From Bradyrhizobium archetypum (GTDB lineage Bacteria; Pseudomonadota; Alphaproteobacteria; Rhizobiales; Xanthobacteraceae), in contig NZ_JAAVLW010000004.1 of NCBI RefSeq assembly GCF_013114835.1, forward strand, positions 124,001 to 188,000: a stretch of 64,000 nt of DNA, given 5' to 3'. Positions 53,847 through 63,394 of the stretch are shown in pieces. The notes beneath the pieces were generated by a model. That model ran no database searches and was not told where the DNA came from. It saw nothing but the letters and a program-made list of their open reading frames with translations. The stretch's first letter is position 1, and each line of letters begins with the position of its first letter. The position numbers were made by a program, and so were the translations under genes.

Positions 53847-54677
53847 ATGAACGCGTTCGCGCTTCATGACGCCTCCGACCAGGCCGTATTGCGGCGCTGG
53901 GGCGTTTCGGCGTTTGCAATTCTTGCCGTGCATGCCGCGCTGGTCGCCTTGGCGATGAACTGGATGACGCAGCGGCCGGTACCCGGCGTCTCGGTGCCGG
54001 TGATCATGATCGACATGGCGCCGGTGTCGTCGGCGCCGCAGCCGACGCAAATGGATCTCACGCCGGGGCCGGTGATGCAGCAGGCCGATGCCTCGCCGCC
54101 GCCCGAGGCCGCGCAGCAGGAGGTTGTGAAGGAGCAGATCGCGCCGACACCGCCGCAGGAAAAGCCCGAGGTCGTCGCGCCGCCGGAGCAGAAGAGCGAA
54201 CCGACCCCGCCCAAAATGGAGCCGGCCAAGGTCGAGCCTGAGAAGAAGCCATCGCCGGTCAAGCCGAAGGCGGTCCGCGCGGAGGCGAGGAAGCCGAGCG
54301 ACGCGCCGCCTGCGCCGCGCACGGCGGCCTCGCCCAAGGCCGAGCGGCAGGCACCCGCTGCATCCGCTGCCGCCGGCGCATCGGCCGCGGCGCTCGCTTC
54401 CTACCGGCAGATGGTCGCCGCGCATCTGCAACGCTTCAAGCAATACCCTCCGGCCGCCAAGGCCGCGGGCCAGCAGGGCACCGCACGCGTCAGCTTCACG
54501 CTGAGCCGAAGCGGCAGCGTGACGTCAGTCAGTCTTGGCGGCTCGTCCGGTTATGCGGCGCTGGATGCCGAGACGCTCGCCATGGTGCGCCGCGCCCAGC
54601 CATTCCCCGCGTTTCCTGCGGACGTGAAGCAATCCTCGATGCCCTTCAGCGCACCGGTGGCGTTCACTGTGCGGTAG
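53847..54677 (+). CDS. tonB: TonB energy-transducing protein
   Basis: This 276-residue protein has an N-terminal transmembrane anchor (VSAFAILAVHAALVALAMNWM), a long Pro/Glu/Lys-rich periplasmic spacer (about 78-150, with PPPEAAQQ, PPQEKPEVVAPPEQK, EPTPPKMEPAKVEPEKKP) and a C-terminal TonB domain (RQMVAAHLQRFKQYPPAAK..GTARVSFTLSRSGSV..LDAETLAMVRRAQPFPAFPADV). It carries the proton-motive energy from ExbBD to HmuR. It ends the hmuR operon. Its long spacer probably spans a wide periplasm. Confidence 0.94.
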   Translation: MNAFALHDASDQAVLRRWGVSAFAILAVHAALVALAMNWMTQRPVPGVSVPVIMIDMAPVSSAPQPTQMDLTPGPVMQQADASPPPEAAQQEVVKEQIAPTPPQEKPEVVAPPEQKSEPTPPKMEPAKVEPEKKPSPVKPKAVRAEARKPSDAPPAPRTAASPKAERQAPAASAAAGASAAALASYRQMVAAHLQRFKQYPPAAKAAGQQGTARVSFTLSRSGSVTSVSLGGSSGYAALDAETLAMVRRAQPFPAFPADVKQSSMPFSAPVAFTVR

Positions 54678-54688
54678 GCGGGATTGTC

Positions 54689-55591
54689 TTACTCCTTCAC
54701 CGCCCCCGTCAGCGACGAGACGTAGTAGTCCACGAACAGCGAGTAGAACAGCGCGACCGGCAGCGAGCCGAGGAGCGAACCTGCCATCAGCGCACCCCAC
54801 TGATAGACGTCGCCGGTGACGAGCTCGGTCAGGATCGCGACCGGGACCGTCTTGTTGGCGCCGCTCTGGATGAAGGCGAGCGCGTAGATGAACTCGTTCC
54901 AGGACAGCGTGAAGGAAAAGATGCCGGCCGAGATCAGCCCGGGCACCGCGAGCGGCAGCGTGATCCGCCGCAATATCTGCAGCCGGGTCGCGCCGTCGAC
55001 CAGCGCGCATTCCTCGAGCTCATAAGGGATCGATTTGAAATAGCCGATCAGGAGCCAGGTGCAGAACGGTACCAGGAAAGTCGGATACACCAGGATCAGC
55101 GCCATCGGACTATCGAACAGGCCGAACTGCACGATTACGGTCGCCAGCGGTATGAACAGGATCGAGGGCGGCACCAGATAGGCCAGGTAGATAGCGAGGC
55201 CGACATAGGGGCTGCCACGGAAGCGCAAGCGCTCGATCGCGTAAGCCGCGAGCGTCGAAGCGAACAGCGACAGGAAGGTGGATCCAACAGCCACGAACAT
55301 CGTGGTCTTCAGCCAGGTCGGATATGCGGTGTTGAACAGGAGGTGCTTGATATGCGCCAGCGTCGGCGAGGAGATCCAGAACGGATTGTGTTCCTTGTAA
55401 TTCAGAAGCTCCGCATTCGGTTTGAACGAGGTGATCGCCATCCAGTAGAACGGGAACAGCAGGATCAGCACGAAGCAGGCCAGCGGCAGGTAGATCATCA
55501 TTACCCGCCGCGCACGCGAATCCCACGCCATCGTGTCGCGCGTGGCGCTGGCGACATTGCTGTTGCCCGGTTGAGCGGCTACGTCAGTCAT
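54689..55591 (-). CDS. Sugar-type ABC transporter permease (MalG-like)
   Basis: This 300-residue inner-membrane protein has six transmembrane segments and the ABC-interaction EAA-loop YELEECALVDGATRLQILRRITLPLAVPGLI. It belongs to the carbohydrate uptake family CUT1. Its start overlaps the end of the other permease by eight bases. No ATP-binding subunit follows; the next gene, tonB, is convergent. The sugar is unknown. The fusion of two permeases and a binding protein without an ATPase is notable. Confidence 0.93.
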   Translation of the reverse strand: MTDVAAQPGNSNVASATRDTMAWDSRARRVMMIYLPLACFVLILLFPFYWMAITSFKPNAELLNYKEHNPFWISSPTLAHIKHLLFNTAYPTWLKTTMFVAVGSTFLSLFASTLAAYAIERLRFRGSPYVGLAIYLAYLVPPSILFIPLATVIVQFGLFDSPMALILVYPTFLVPFCTWLLIGYFKSIPYELEECALVDGATRLQILRRITLPLAVPGLISAGIFSFTLSWNEFIYALAFIQSGANKTVPVAILTELVTGDVYQWGALMAGSLLGSLPVALFYSLFVDYYVSSLTGAVKE

Positions 55592-56540
55592 TGGCTTCTC
55601 CCTGCTGCCATTTGCGGCGCGCGAGGCCGAAGTAGCTGAACAACGTCGCGAATACGAGGAACGGGATCATCGACACCGCGATCGCCGCGCCCTCGCCGAG
55701 CTCGCCGCCGGCGATGCCGCGCTGGAAGGCCAGCGTTGCGAGCAGATGCGTGGAGTTGACCGGCCCGCCGCGCGTGATAGCGTAGACGAGCTGGAAATCG
55801 GTGAAGGTGAAGATGATCGAGAACGTCATCACGATCGCCAGGATCGGCATCATCATCGGGAAGGTGATGTAGCGGAAGCGCTGCCAGGCGCTGGCGCCAT
55901 CCAGCATCGCGGCTTCGTAAAGCGAGGGCGAGATGGTCTGTAAGCCCGCCAGCAGCGAGATCGCGACAAAGGGAATGCCGCGCCAGATGTTGGCGGCGAT
56001 CAGCGAAAAGCGAGCCGGCCAGGGCGTGCCGAGGAAGTCGATGTTGGTCGAGCGGATGTGCAAGACGTCGACCAGGAGATAGGAAATGATCGAGAACTGC
56101 GGATCGTAGATCCACCAGAACGCCAGCGCGGACAGCACGGTCGGCACGATCCACGGCAGCAGCACAATGGCGCGGAGCAGGCTCTTGAGCGGAAAGTGGT
56201 TGTTGAGCAGGAGCGCCAGCCAGAAGCCGAGTGCGAATTTTCCGATGGTCGCAATACCAGTGTAGAAGATGCTGTAGAACACCGCGTTCCACCACAGGGG
56301 ATCCTTGAGCAGATACTGGAAGTTCTCCAGGCCAATGAAGATGCCCCGCTGGCCGATCGTGGTGTCGGTGAAGGCGAGCCAGACGCCGAGGCCAAGCGGA
56401 TAGGTGAGGAACACCGTCAGAAGCCCGATCGCCGGCGTCAGGCACATCACGATCAGGAACGGCTTGTAGTCGAGCAGACGCGCGATCCAGCCGGGTTGCC
56501 GGAGGGCATAGGTGCGGGCCGGAATTGTTGTTACAGACAT
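55584..56540 (-). CDS. Sugar-type ABC transporter permease (MalF-like)
   Basis: This 318-residue CUT1-type permease has about six transmembrane segments and the EAA loop YEAAMLDGASAWQRFRYITFPMMMPIL. The segment LPWIVPTVLSALAFWWIYDPQFSIISY is typical. The ATG at 56540 has AAGGA five bases upstream and aligns with family N-termini; a further 18 in-frame codons precede it inside a repeat. It overlaps the next permease gene and follows the binding-protein gene with a CATTCCGG-type repeat in the gap. Confidence 0.92.
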   Translation of the reverse strand: MSVTTIPARTYALRQPGWIARLLDYKPFLIVMCLTPAIGLLTVFLTYPLGLGVWLAFTDTTIGQRGIFIGLENFQYLLKDPLWWNAVFYSIFYTGIATIGKFALGFWLALLLNNHFPLKSLLRAIVLLPWIVPTVLSALAFWWIYDPQFSIISYLLVDVLHIRSTNIDFLGTPWPARFSLIAANIWRGIPFVAISLLAGLQTISPSLYEAAMLDGASAWQRFRYITFPMMMPILAIVMTFSIIFTFTDFQLVYAITRGGPVNSTHLLATLAFQRGIAGGELGEGAAIAVSMIPFLVFATLFSYFGLARRKWQQGEAND

Positions 56541-56568
56541 CAGATCCTTTCCCGGTCTGATTTTGAAC

Positions 56569-56649
56569 GTCATTCCGGGATGGTGCGCAAGCACCAGACC
56601 CGGAATATCGAGATTCCGGGTTCGATGCTACGCATCGCCCCGGAATGAC
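56569..56649. repeat. Dispersed inverted repeat, CATTCCGG family
   Basis: GTCATTCCGGGA at the left and CCCCGGAATGAC at the right flank stems GGTGCGCAAGCACC, CCCGGAATATCGAGATTCCGGG and GATGCTACGCATC. It matches the element at 20900-20995. It lies within the ABC transporter operon, between the binding protein and the first permease. Confidence 0.8.
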
Positions 56650-56690
56650 GATGTGTCGATCGCACTCGCAAATGACCGCGTCGCTCGGCC

Positions 56691-58034
56691 CTACCGCCCC
56701 TGCCGCCGGAAATACCGCTTGCAGCGCTGCTCCGCTTCCGCGGCCGCGGCTTCCGGCGTCGAGGCACCGGTTGCAACCGCTGCGCACATCTGGATCAGCA
56801 CGTAGTCGGCGCTGACTGCGCCCGTTGCCGTCGAGATCGGGCCCTTGTAGCCGTCGTAGTAGGTGCTCTTCATCGTGTCCTTGAAGATCGAGACCTTGGG
56901 ATCGCTCGACCAGACGGCGGCTTCGGCATAGGCGGCGAGTGGCTGCGACCAATAGCCGGAGTTGGCGTTGAGCCACGGCTCGTATTGTTCCTTTTCCAGC
57001 ATGAACTGCAGGAACGCTTTCGCAGCGTTGGGATACTGGCTGTGCTTGAACAGCATCGCGTTCAACGTCAGCCCGGCCATCGGCGAAACCTTGGCGAGGC
57101 CCTTCGGCAAGAGTTGATGCTCACTGTCCTCGGCGATCGCGCGCGTCGCCGGATCGTTCTTCAGCGAGAAATACAGCGAGACGCCGTTGGCGGTCAGCGA
57201 GATTTCCTGCGAGGAATAGGCGCGGTTGTTGCTGACGTCGTTCCACGACGAGGTGCCGGCGATGAAGGTCGGGTACAGTTCTTTCACCCAGTTCAGCGCG
57301 GCGATCGTCTCCTTGCTGTTGATGACGACATTACCCTCCTCATCGAGCAGGGAGGCGTTGTGCGACCACAGCGCCCAATTGGCAAAGCCGTTGCCGTCGC
57401 CCTTGGCGTTGCCGAGCGCAAAGCCGGCCGGCTTGCCGGCCTTGTGCAGCTTGCGGCACAGGTCCACAACTCCGGCGTGGTCTTCCGGGACCTTGTCGAA
57501 GCCGACCGATTGCAGCACCGATTTGCGATAGATCAGCGGGCCGGCGGTGGCGCCGAACGGCAAACCGATCCAGGCGCTGCTCTTGTTGCGCATGCCGTAT
57601 TTCTGCGCCAGCGGCAGCCAGCCGCCATAGCGCTTGCCGAGATAGTCGGCGACATCGGTGAGTTCGACCAGCTTATCGATGTAGATGTGCGGCGCGTCGG
57701 AGAAGCCGATGATGATGTCAGGGCCGGCGCCGGAATTCGAGGTCACTGCGGTCTGCTGGTTGATGTCCTCCCAGCCGACGAAGTCGACCTTCACCTCGAC
57801 GCCAGTCCTGTCGCTGAAGGCCTTTGCATTGGCGCGGAACACGTCTTCGTCGGCCTGCACGAAACGGACCGGGCGCAGCATGCGCAGGCTCGCGCCTTTC
57901 TCGATCGCAAACTTCGGGTCCGGGACGTCGGCGGCCTTGATGTTGGACGAGGTTTGCGCGGATGCGCCGGTCACGGCCAGCGCCGCGGCGGAAACGCCCA
58001 AAGCCAACGCATCGCGACGGGTGATGTCGTTCAT
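56691..58034 (-). CDS. ABC transporter sugar-binding protein with Tat signal
   Basis: This 447-residue protein has a twin-arginine signal (ITRRDALALGVSAAALAVTGASA) and then a type 1 extracellular solute-binding fold, with VKVDFVGWEDINQQTAVTSNSGAGPDIIIGFSD, and GLPFGATAGPLIYRKSVLQSVG. It would bind a sugar or sugar acid in the periplasm. Tat rather than Sec export suggests folding in the cytosol. GGGAGA precedes the ATG. It is upstream of the two permease genes and downstream of a 2-hydroxyacid dehydrogenase gene on the same strand. Confidence 0.93.
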   Translation of the reverse strand: MNDITRRDALALGVSAAALAVTGASAQTSSNIKAADVPDPKFAIEKGASLRMLRPVRFVQADEDVFRANAKAFSDRTGVEVKVDFVGWEDINQQTAVTSNSGAGPDIIIGFSDAPHIYIDKLVELTDVADYLGKRYGGWLPLAQKYGMRNKSSAWIGLPFGATAGPLIYRKSVLQSVGFDKVPEDHAGVVDLCRKLHKAGKPAGFALGNAKGDGNGFANWALWSHNASLLDEEGNVVINSKETIAALNWVKELYPTFIAGTSSWNDVSNNRAYSSQEISLTANGVSLYFSLKNDPATRAIAEDSEHQLLPKGLAKVSPMAGLTLNAMLFKHSQYPNAAKAFLQFMLEKEQYEPWLNANSGYWSQPLAAYAEAAVWSSDPKVSIFKDTMKSTYYDGYKGPISTATGAVSADYVLIQMCAAVATGASTPEAAAAEAEQRCKRYFRRQGR

Positions 58035-58106
58035 GCTTCTCTCCCTGTATCGGTTCCCGGCGTTGAATCGCCGGTGAACCCTCTCGTTCGAAACGCTTTC
58101 GCCGTG

Positions 58107-59150
58107 TTAGCTGTTGGGCCCTCGGTCCATGCTGACGGGTTGCCAGCGGCGGAGCGAGGTGTTTTGCAGCACCGACGGATTGACACAGCTTACCGGCCAC
58201 ATGCCGGACAGGACCAGTGACAATTCGTAGCCCACGCGGCGCTTGCGCGCCTCGTCAAAACGTGCCGAGGCCGACGCCACATGGGCGGTCAGGGTGACGT
58301 TTTCCATCGAGAGCAGCGGATTGTTGTGCGACGGCGGCTCCTTTTCCAGCACGTCGAGGGCGGCATGGGCAATCCAGCCCTCCTGCAGCGCCTTGATCAG
58401 CGCTTCCTCGTCCACCGTGGCGCCGCGGCCGGTATTGATGAAGATGACGGAATTTTTCATCTGGCGGAAATGCTTCTCGGTCAGCATGTGATGCACCTCG
58501 GGCCGGGCCGGCGCATGCATCGAGACGAAATCCGACTGCTGCAGCACCTCGGACAGCGTTGCCGGGATCACGCCGTGATCGTACATCAGCGTTTCCTGGA
58601 TGAAGGGATCGTAGGCCATCATGCGCAGGCCGAAGGGGGCGGCGCGCTTGGCAACCGCGCGCGCCACGCGCCCGAAGGAGATGAAGCCGAGCGTCTGCCC
58701 CATCAGCCGCGGAATTTTCAATAGCGCCGGGCGGCCTTCCGACCAGCGGCCGGTGCGCACCATCTTGTCCTGCTCGACCAGGCGCCGAAAACCGGCCAGC
58801 AGCAGCATCATGGCGTGGTCGGCGACCTCCTCGATAAAGGTATCGGGAATGTTGGTGACGGGAATGCCGCGAGCGGTGGCAGCCTTGACGTCGACCGAGT
58901 CGACGCCGACGCTGCCGAGCGTGATCACCTTGCAGTTCTCCAGCGCGTCGATGATCGCCTTGGTGATCGGCATGCCCTTGGCGTAGATCGCGTCCGCGGA
59001 CTTTGCGGCGGCGATGAATTCGGCCTCGTTGGCGGGGGCCTCGATGATTTCGGCCCCGATCGGGTCGAGTGCTTCCTTCTCATAGTCGTAGCCGCCTCCG
59101 GCGACCGTGAAGCTTGCTCCCTTCGGCGTGACTACCCTGAATTTCGGCAT
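58107..59150 (-). CDS. D-isomer-specific 2-hydroxyacid dehydrogenase
   Basis: This 347-residue NAD(P)-dependent enzyme has a Rossmann nucleotide-binding domain and the catalytic set in [17 protein letters not shown] (Arg, Glu) and LTAHVASAS (His). The nucleotide-binding motif [20 protein letters not shown] has the GxxxGxxA-like fold variant. It interconverts a 2-hydroxy acid and a 2-oxo acid, probably made from the sugar taken up by the linked ABC transporter. It heads the ABC operon; the MCP gene diverges from it. GGGAGAG lies before the ATG. The exact substrate is not known. Confidence 0.92.
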   Translation of the reverse strand: MPKFRVVTPKGASFTVAGGGYDYEKEALDPIGAEIIEAPANEAEFIAAAKSADAIYAKGMPITKAIIDALENCKVITLGSVGVDSVDVKAATARGIPVTNIPDTFIEEVADHAMMLLLAGFRRLVEQDKMVRTGRWSEGRPALLKIPRLMGQTLGFISFGRVARAVAKRAAPFGLRMMAYDPFIQETLMYDHGVIPATLSEVLQQSDFVSMHAPARPEVHHMLTEKHFRQMKNSVIFINTGRGATVDEEALIKALQEGWIAHAALDVLEKEPPSHNNPLLSMENVTLTAHVASASARFDEARKRRVGYELSLVLSGMWPVSCVNPSVLQNTSLRRWQPVSMDRGPNS

Positions 59151-59390
59151 TTCCTGCTCTCCCGATTTAACTTCGGTGTTGGTTTGGGACGGCAGTCCGC
59201 CGCCACTTTCCTACGCAACTTCACCTTTTACGCGACAGGACGAGGTCCGGCTACAATCGCCGGTTGCCTCTCTATTCGAAAAGCGCCGTCTGCAGCCGGA
59301 CTTCGTAACAAAGCGCTAAAGGGTCTCACGATATTGTGCGCCAAATCAATCGGCCAAATCGCGTGCCACGCGCCCATTTCGGAGACCCCC

Positions 59391-61076
59391 GTGAAGCTGA
59401 CCAACCTCAAGATCACCCCCAAGCTCGGCATTCTCGTGGGCGTGACCCTGCTCGGCCTGTGCGCCGCCGGCGTGCTCGCAGGCTATTTGATGCAGCGTGA
59501 GATGCTCAATGCGCGGATCGAGCAGACCAAGGCGATCGTCGACATGGCGCGCAACATGGCGCTGGGCTTGCAGAAGCAGGTTGCCGCGGGCCAGATGACC
59601 AAGGAGGCGGCAATTGCCGAGTTCAGCAAGCGCGGCAATACGCTGACCTTCGACAATGGCAACGGCTACGTGTTCGCCTACACGATGGACGGCGTCGCCG
59701 TGCTGGCGCCGGTTCCCAGCCAAATCGGCCAGAACCGCATGGATATCGACACCGGTGGTCGCAAGCTGGTGCGCGAACTGCGCGACGGCGTCGCGGCCAA
59801 CGGCGAAGTCATGCTGCGCTATGAATTCCGTAAGCCCGGACAAGACGAGCTGATCCGTAAATTCTCCTACGCGGTTCCGATCCCCGGCTGGGACATGTTC
59901 GTCGGAACCGGCGCCTACCTCGACGATCTCGACGCCAAGATGAAGCCGCTGGCGACGCTGCTCGGGCTTGCCGTTATCGGCATTGCGCTGGTTGCCGGCA
60001 GCATCGCCTGGATGATCGGCCGCAGCATTTCGAAGCCGCTCAGCCAACTCGGCGCCCGGATGCAGGACCTCGCGGAAGGCCGGCTCGACGGCGAAATTCC
60101 CGGCATCGGCCGCGGCGACGAGATCGGCGCGATGGCCGCGACCGTCCAGATCTTCAAGGACAATGCGGTGCGTATCCGCGGGCTCGAGCAGAAGGAAGCC
60201 GAGGTGCAGGCGCGCGCCGAGGCGGAACGGCGGGCGGCGATGGAAAGCATCGCCAGTGATTTCGAACGCAGCGTCACCGGTATCGTCCGCACGGTTTCGA
60301 CGGCGGCCGCGGGCATGCAGAGCACCGCGCAGTCCATGACCACGACCGCCAGCGACGCCAGCGCGCGGGCGGCGACCGTCGGCGCGGCATCGCAGCGTTC
60401 GTCCGACAATGTCGGCACGGTGGCATCGGCCGCGGAAGAGCTCTCCAGCTCGGTTACGGAGATCTCCCGTCAGGTGACGCGCTCCAGCGAGATCGCTGCG
60501 AAAGCAGTCAGCGACGCCGAGCGCACCAACGCTACCGTCGGCGCGCTCTCGACCGGCGCCGAGAAGATCGGCGAAGTGGTCAAGCTGATCCACTCGATCG
60601 CGGCGCAAACCAATCTGCTCGCGCTCAACGCCACCATCGAGGCGGCGCGCGCCGGCGATTCCGGCCGCGGCTTCGCGGTGGTCGCATCGGAAGTGAAGGC
60701 GCTGGCCAACCAGACCGCGAAGGCGACCGAGGAAATTTCCTCCCAGGTGGCCGCCATGCAGGCGTCTACCAGCGAGGCCGTGGCCTCGATCGGCGGCATT
60801 ACTGAAACCATCGCGCAGATGAGCGAGATTACGGTCTCGATCTCGACTGCCGTCGAGCAGCAGGGCGGCGCCACCCGCGAAATCGCGCGCAACATTCAGT
60901 CGGTGGCGGCCGGATCGAACGAAATCTCGGCCCATATCGGCGGCGTCACCACGGCGGCGGCCGCAACCGGCAAGGCAGCGTCCGACGTGCTGGCTAGCGC
61001 CCGCGAACTCGACACCCAGTCCAGCATGCTGCGCAGCGCGGTGGACGAATTTTTGGGGAAGATGAGAGCGGCGTAA
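59391..61076 (+). CDS. Methyl-accepting chemotaxis protein with Cache sensor
   Basis: This 561-residue chemoreceptor has transmembrane helix 1 (about 12-32, [22 protein letters not shown]), a periplasmic sCache_2-type sensor (about 35-182, with the [16 protein letters not shown] core), transmembrane helix 2 (about 188-209), HAMP (about 210-262) and a signalling domain with the hairpin tip [36 protein letters not shown] (about 400-435). The start is a GTG with GGAGA five bases upstream; an open frame extends upstream through the divergent gene but is not MCP-like. It is divergent from the 2-hydroxyacid dehydrogenase/ABC operon, which suggests a shared ligand. Confidence 0.93.
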   Translation: MKLTNLKITPKLGILVGVTLLGLCAAGVLAGYLMQREMLNARIEQTKAIVDMARNMALGLQKQVAAGQMTKEAAIAEFSKRGNTLTFDNGNGYVFAYTMDGVAVLAPVPSQIGQNRMDIDTGGRKLVRELRDGVAANGEVMLRYEFRKPGQDELIRKFSYAVPIPGWDMFVGTGAYLDDLDAKMKPLATLLGLAVIGIALVAGSIAWMIGRSISKPLSQLGARMQDLAEGRLDGEIPGIGRGDEIGAMAATVQIFKDNAVRIRGLEQKEAEVQARAEAERRAAMESIASDFERSVTGIVRTVSTAAAGMQSTAQSMTTTASDASARAATVGAASQRSSDNVGTVASAAEELSSSVTEISRQVTRSSEIAAKAVSDAERTNATVGALSTGAEKIGEVVKLIHSIAAQTNLLALNATIEAARAGDSGRGFAVVASEVKALANQTAKATEEISSQVAAMQASTSEAVASIGGITETIAQMSEITVSISTAVEQQGGATREIARNIQSVAAGSNEISAHIGGVTTAAAATGKAASDVLASARELDTQSSMLRSAVDEFLGKMRAA

Positions 61077-61145
61077 GAAGCTCGCGCTGTTCTACCGGTC
61101 ATCAAGCTCGCCCATGACGGGGAGAGGGTCGTTGCTGTATCCATC

Positions 61146-61229
61146 CGTCATTGCGAGGAGCGCAGCGACGAAGCAATCCATCTTTGCCCGTGACGAGACA
61201 TGGGTTGCTTCGCTTCGCTCGCAATGACG
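61146..61229. repeat. Dispersed inverted repeat, CGTCATTGCGAGG family
   Basis: CGTCATTGCGAGGAGCGCAGCGACGAAGCAATCCA at the left and GGGTTGCTTCGCTTCGCTCGCAATGACG at the right are inverted copies separated by about 20 bases. This type is widespread in Bradyrhizobium and allied genomes. It lies between the convergent MCP and TctC genes. Confidence 0.85.
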
Positions 61230-61250
61230 GGGAAAGAGCGCTTGCTCTCC

Positions 61251-62228
61251 CTACTGCTTCTCAATCCCCGCGGCGGTGATCAGCTTTTCCCATACCACGA
61301 GCTGCTCCTTCACGAAGGCGTCGAACTCTTCCGGCGTGCCGGAGAAGGCTTCCATGCCGCGCTCGGCGAGCTGGCTCTTGATGTCGGGCCGTTCCACGAC
61401 CTTGCGGATTTCTGCGTTTAACTTTGTGACGATATCCTTCGGCATATTGGCCGGGCCGAAATAGCCCTGCCATGAGGTAATATCAAAACCCTTCACGGTG
61501 TCGTCCATGGTCGGCAGATCAGGGAGCAGCGCCGAGCGCTTCTTGGTCGTCACCGCCAGCGCCTTCAGCGCCTTGGCGTTGACATGCGGCAGGCCGGTCG
61601 GCACGTCGATGAACATCATCGAGACGCGGCCGGCGATCAGGTCGGTCAGCGCGGGCGGCGAGCTCTTGTAGGGCACGTGCAGGAGGTCGATGCCGGCGAG
61701 GCGGGCAAACGTCGCGCCGGCGACGATCGCCGCCGAACTGCCGCTGGCGTAGGTGTATTTGCCCGGCTCCTTCTTGGCGAGCGCGATCAGTTCGGCCACC
61801 GAATTGGCCGGAATGTCCGGATGAATCACCAGCATGAAGGGCAGGTCGCCGGTCCGCGCGATCGGCGTGAAATCCTTGACCGGATCGTAGGTCATATTCT
61901 TGAGCAGATACGGATTGGCCGAATGCGACGTGTTGGTGGTCACGAACAGCGTATAGCCGTCGGGCGCGGAGCGCGCGACATAGCTCGCTGCTATCGAGCC
62001 GTTGGCGCCGGCCTTGTTCTCGATCACCATGCCGGTGCCGAGCGCGGTGCCGAGCTCCTTCGAAATGATGCGCGTCGTGGTATCGGTGCCGCTGCCGGCG
62101 GCGAATGGCAGCACCAGCGTAATGTTGCGGTTCGGGTAGGGCGCCTGCGCGGCTGCCGTGGCGATCATCGCCAGCATCAGGGGCGCCGCCGCTGCGACGT
62201 GCCGGTACCGCTTCAATAACGCGAACAT
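61251..62228 (-). CDS. Tripartite tricarboxylate transporter substrate-binding protein (TctC/Bug)
   Basis: This 325-residue protein has a signal peptide (VAAAAPLMLAMIATAAAQ) and then the Bug/TctC family fold: ITLVLPFAAGSGTDTTTRIISKELGTALGTGMVIENKAGANGSIAASYVARSAPDGYT, and KYTYASGSSAAIVAGATFARLAGIDLLHVPYK. Such proteins bind carboxylates for a TctAB membrane pair, which is absent here, as is common for orphan Bug proteins. AGGA precedes the ATG. The neighbouring flavoenzyme and exporter give no clear partner. Confidence 0.93.
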   Translation of the reverse strand: MFALLKRYRHVAAAAPLMLAMIATAAAQAPYPNRNITLVLPFAAGSGTDTTTRIISKELGTALGTGMVIENKAGANGSIAASYVARSAPDGYTLFVTTNTSHSANPYLLKNMTYDPVKDFTPIARTGDLPFMLVIHPDIPANSVAELIALAKKEPGKYTYASGSSAAIVAGATFARLAGIDLLHVPYKSSPPALTDLIAGRVSMMFIDVPTGLPHVNAKALKALAVTTKKRSALLPDLPTMDDTVKGFDITSWQGYFGPANMPKDIVTKLNAEIRKVVERPDIKSQLAERGMEAFSGTPEEFDAFVKEQLVVWEKLITAAGIEKQ

Positions 62229-62327
62229 TTAATCGTTTCCTCGTTTGTTGTTATGTTGGATTGGCCGGCAAGCTAGCCTGCCGGGGGATAAAGTGGAAGC
62301 CGGTATGTCGCTAAGCCGCAGGGGTTG

Positions 62328-63266
62328 CTAAGTTTTCTTGGCTGACGCCCGCCTTGAGGCGATCACCACGCCGGCCAGCACCAGCGCATAGCCCACCAGA
62401 TGGAATAACCGCAACTGCTCGCCGAGCAGAACGATCGCCATTGCCGAGCCGAATACCGGCACCAGATGGAAGAACGGCGCGGCACGATTGGGCCCGATCA
62501 GCGCCAGCCCGCGGTTGAAGAACAGATACGCCAGCGTCGAGGGGAAGATCACGGCATAGCCCAGCGTCGCCATCGAGATCATGTCGAACTTCAGCGTCGC
62601 GCCGGTCGAAAATTCCCAGATCGAGAACGGCAGCAGCATCACGGCGCCGCAGCAGGTGGTGAATGAAATCAGGGACAGCGCATGCGTTACCGGCCGGCGT
62701 GGAATCAGCGCCGAATAGAGGCCGAACGACACCAGCGAGCTCGCAAACATCAGGTCGCCTCGGTTGAAGCTGATGCCGGCAAGCGCGCCGAAATCGCCGC
62801 GCAGGATGATGGTGAGGACACCCGCAAGCGAGATGGTAATGCCGGCAAGCTGCGCACCCGTCAGGCGGACGCCGAACAGCGCCAGCGACCACAGCGCGAC
62901 GAACAGTGGTCCCGCCGACTGGATCAGAAGCGCATTCAGCGCCTCGGTATATTGCAGGGCCCAGTAGGAAATCGCATTGTTGTAGGCGAATCCGACCAGC
63001 GACAGGAACAGCATCATCGGCATATGCGCGCGCAGCACCGGCCAGTCCTGCTTGAGATGCGGCCAGGCAAAGGGCAGCAGGATCAGGAAGGTGCCGATCC
63101 AGCGGACGCAGGAAAGCGTCAGCGGCGGCACGTGGCCGGCGACATGGCGCGCCAGCACGATGTTGCCGGCCCAGAACAGCGAGGTCAGGCTCAGCAGCAG
63201 ATAAGGCTGGTTGGTCAGCCACCGGACCGGACGGTGGGCGGGCGGCGCTGGTGCGGGCTTGGTCAT
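62328..63266 (-). CDS. EamA-family transporter (DMT superfamily)
   Basis: This 312-residue inner-membrane protein has ten transmembrane segments in two EamA repeats. Markers are LLLSLTSLFWAGNIVLARHVAGHVPPLTLSCVRW and AYNNAISYWALQYTEALNALLIQSAGPLFVALWSL, and, near the C-terminus, LIGPNRAAPFFHLVPVFGSAMAIVLLGEQLR. It exports metabolites such as amino acids, but the substrate is unknown. I start at 63266 (MTKPAPAPP); an upstream in-frame ATG at 63323 adds 19 basic residues. Confidence 0.9.
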   Translation of the reverse strand: MTKPAPAPPAHRPVRWLTNQPYLLLSLTSLFWAGNIVLARHVAGHVPPLTLSCVRWIGTFLILLPFAWPHLKQDWPVLRAHMPMMLFLSLVGFAYNNAISYWALQYTEALNALLIQSAGPLFVALWSLALFGVRLTGAQLAGITISLAGVLTIILRGDFGALAGISFNRGDLMFASSLVSFGLYSALIPRRPVTHALSLISFTTCCGAVMLLPFSIWEFSTGATLKFDMISMATLGYAVIFPSTLAYLFFNRGLALIGPNRAAPFFHLVPVFGSAMAIVLLGEQLRLFHLVGYALVLAGVVIASRRASAKKT

Positions 63267-63341
63267 GTCGCGGGGCCGAATAGGGCCGGATTTTCCGCCA
63301 CGCGACAAGCCCCGCGCACGCAATGCTACAATGCCTTGCGT

Positions 63342-63368
63342 GGGTCACCCGCTTTCGCGCGTGACGAC
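63342..63368. repeat. Fragment of a dispersed repeat
   Basis: GGGTCACCCGCTTTCGCGCGTGACGAC resembles the right end of the element at 41132-41231 and lies between the EamA gene and the flavoenzyme gene. Only half an element is present. Confidence 0.4.
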
Positions 63369-63394
63369 AGTCTGGTGCCGAAAACTTGGTTGCT

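Noticed and set aside
58815..59390. Upstream extension of the chemoreceptor frame
   Set aside because: It runs antisense through the 2-hydroxyacid dehydrogenase gene; the MCP homology and ribosome-binding site place the start at 59391.
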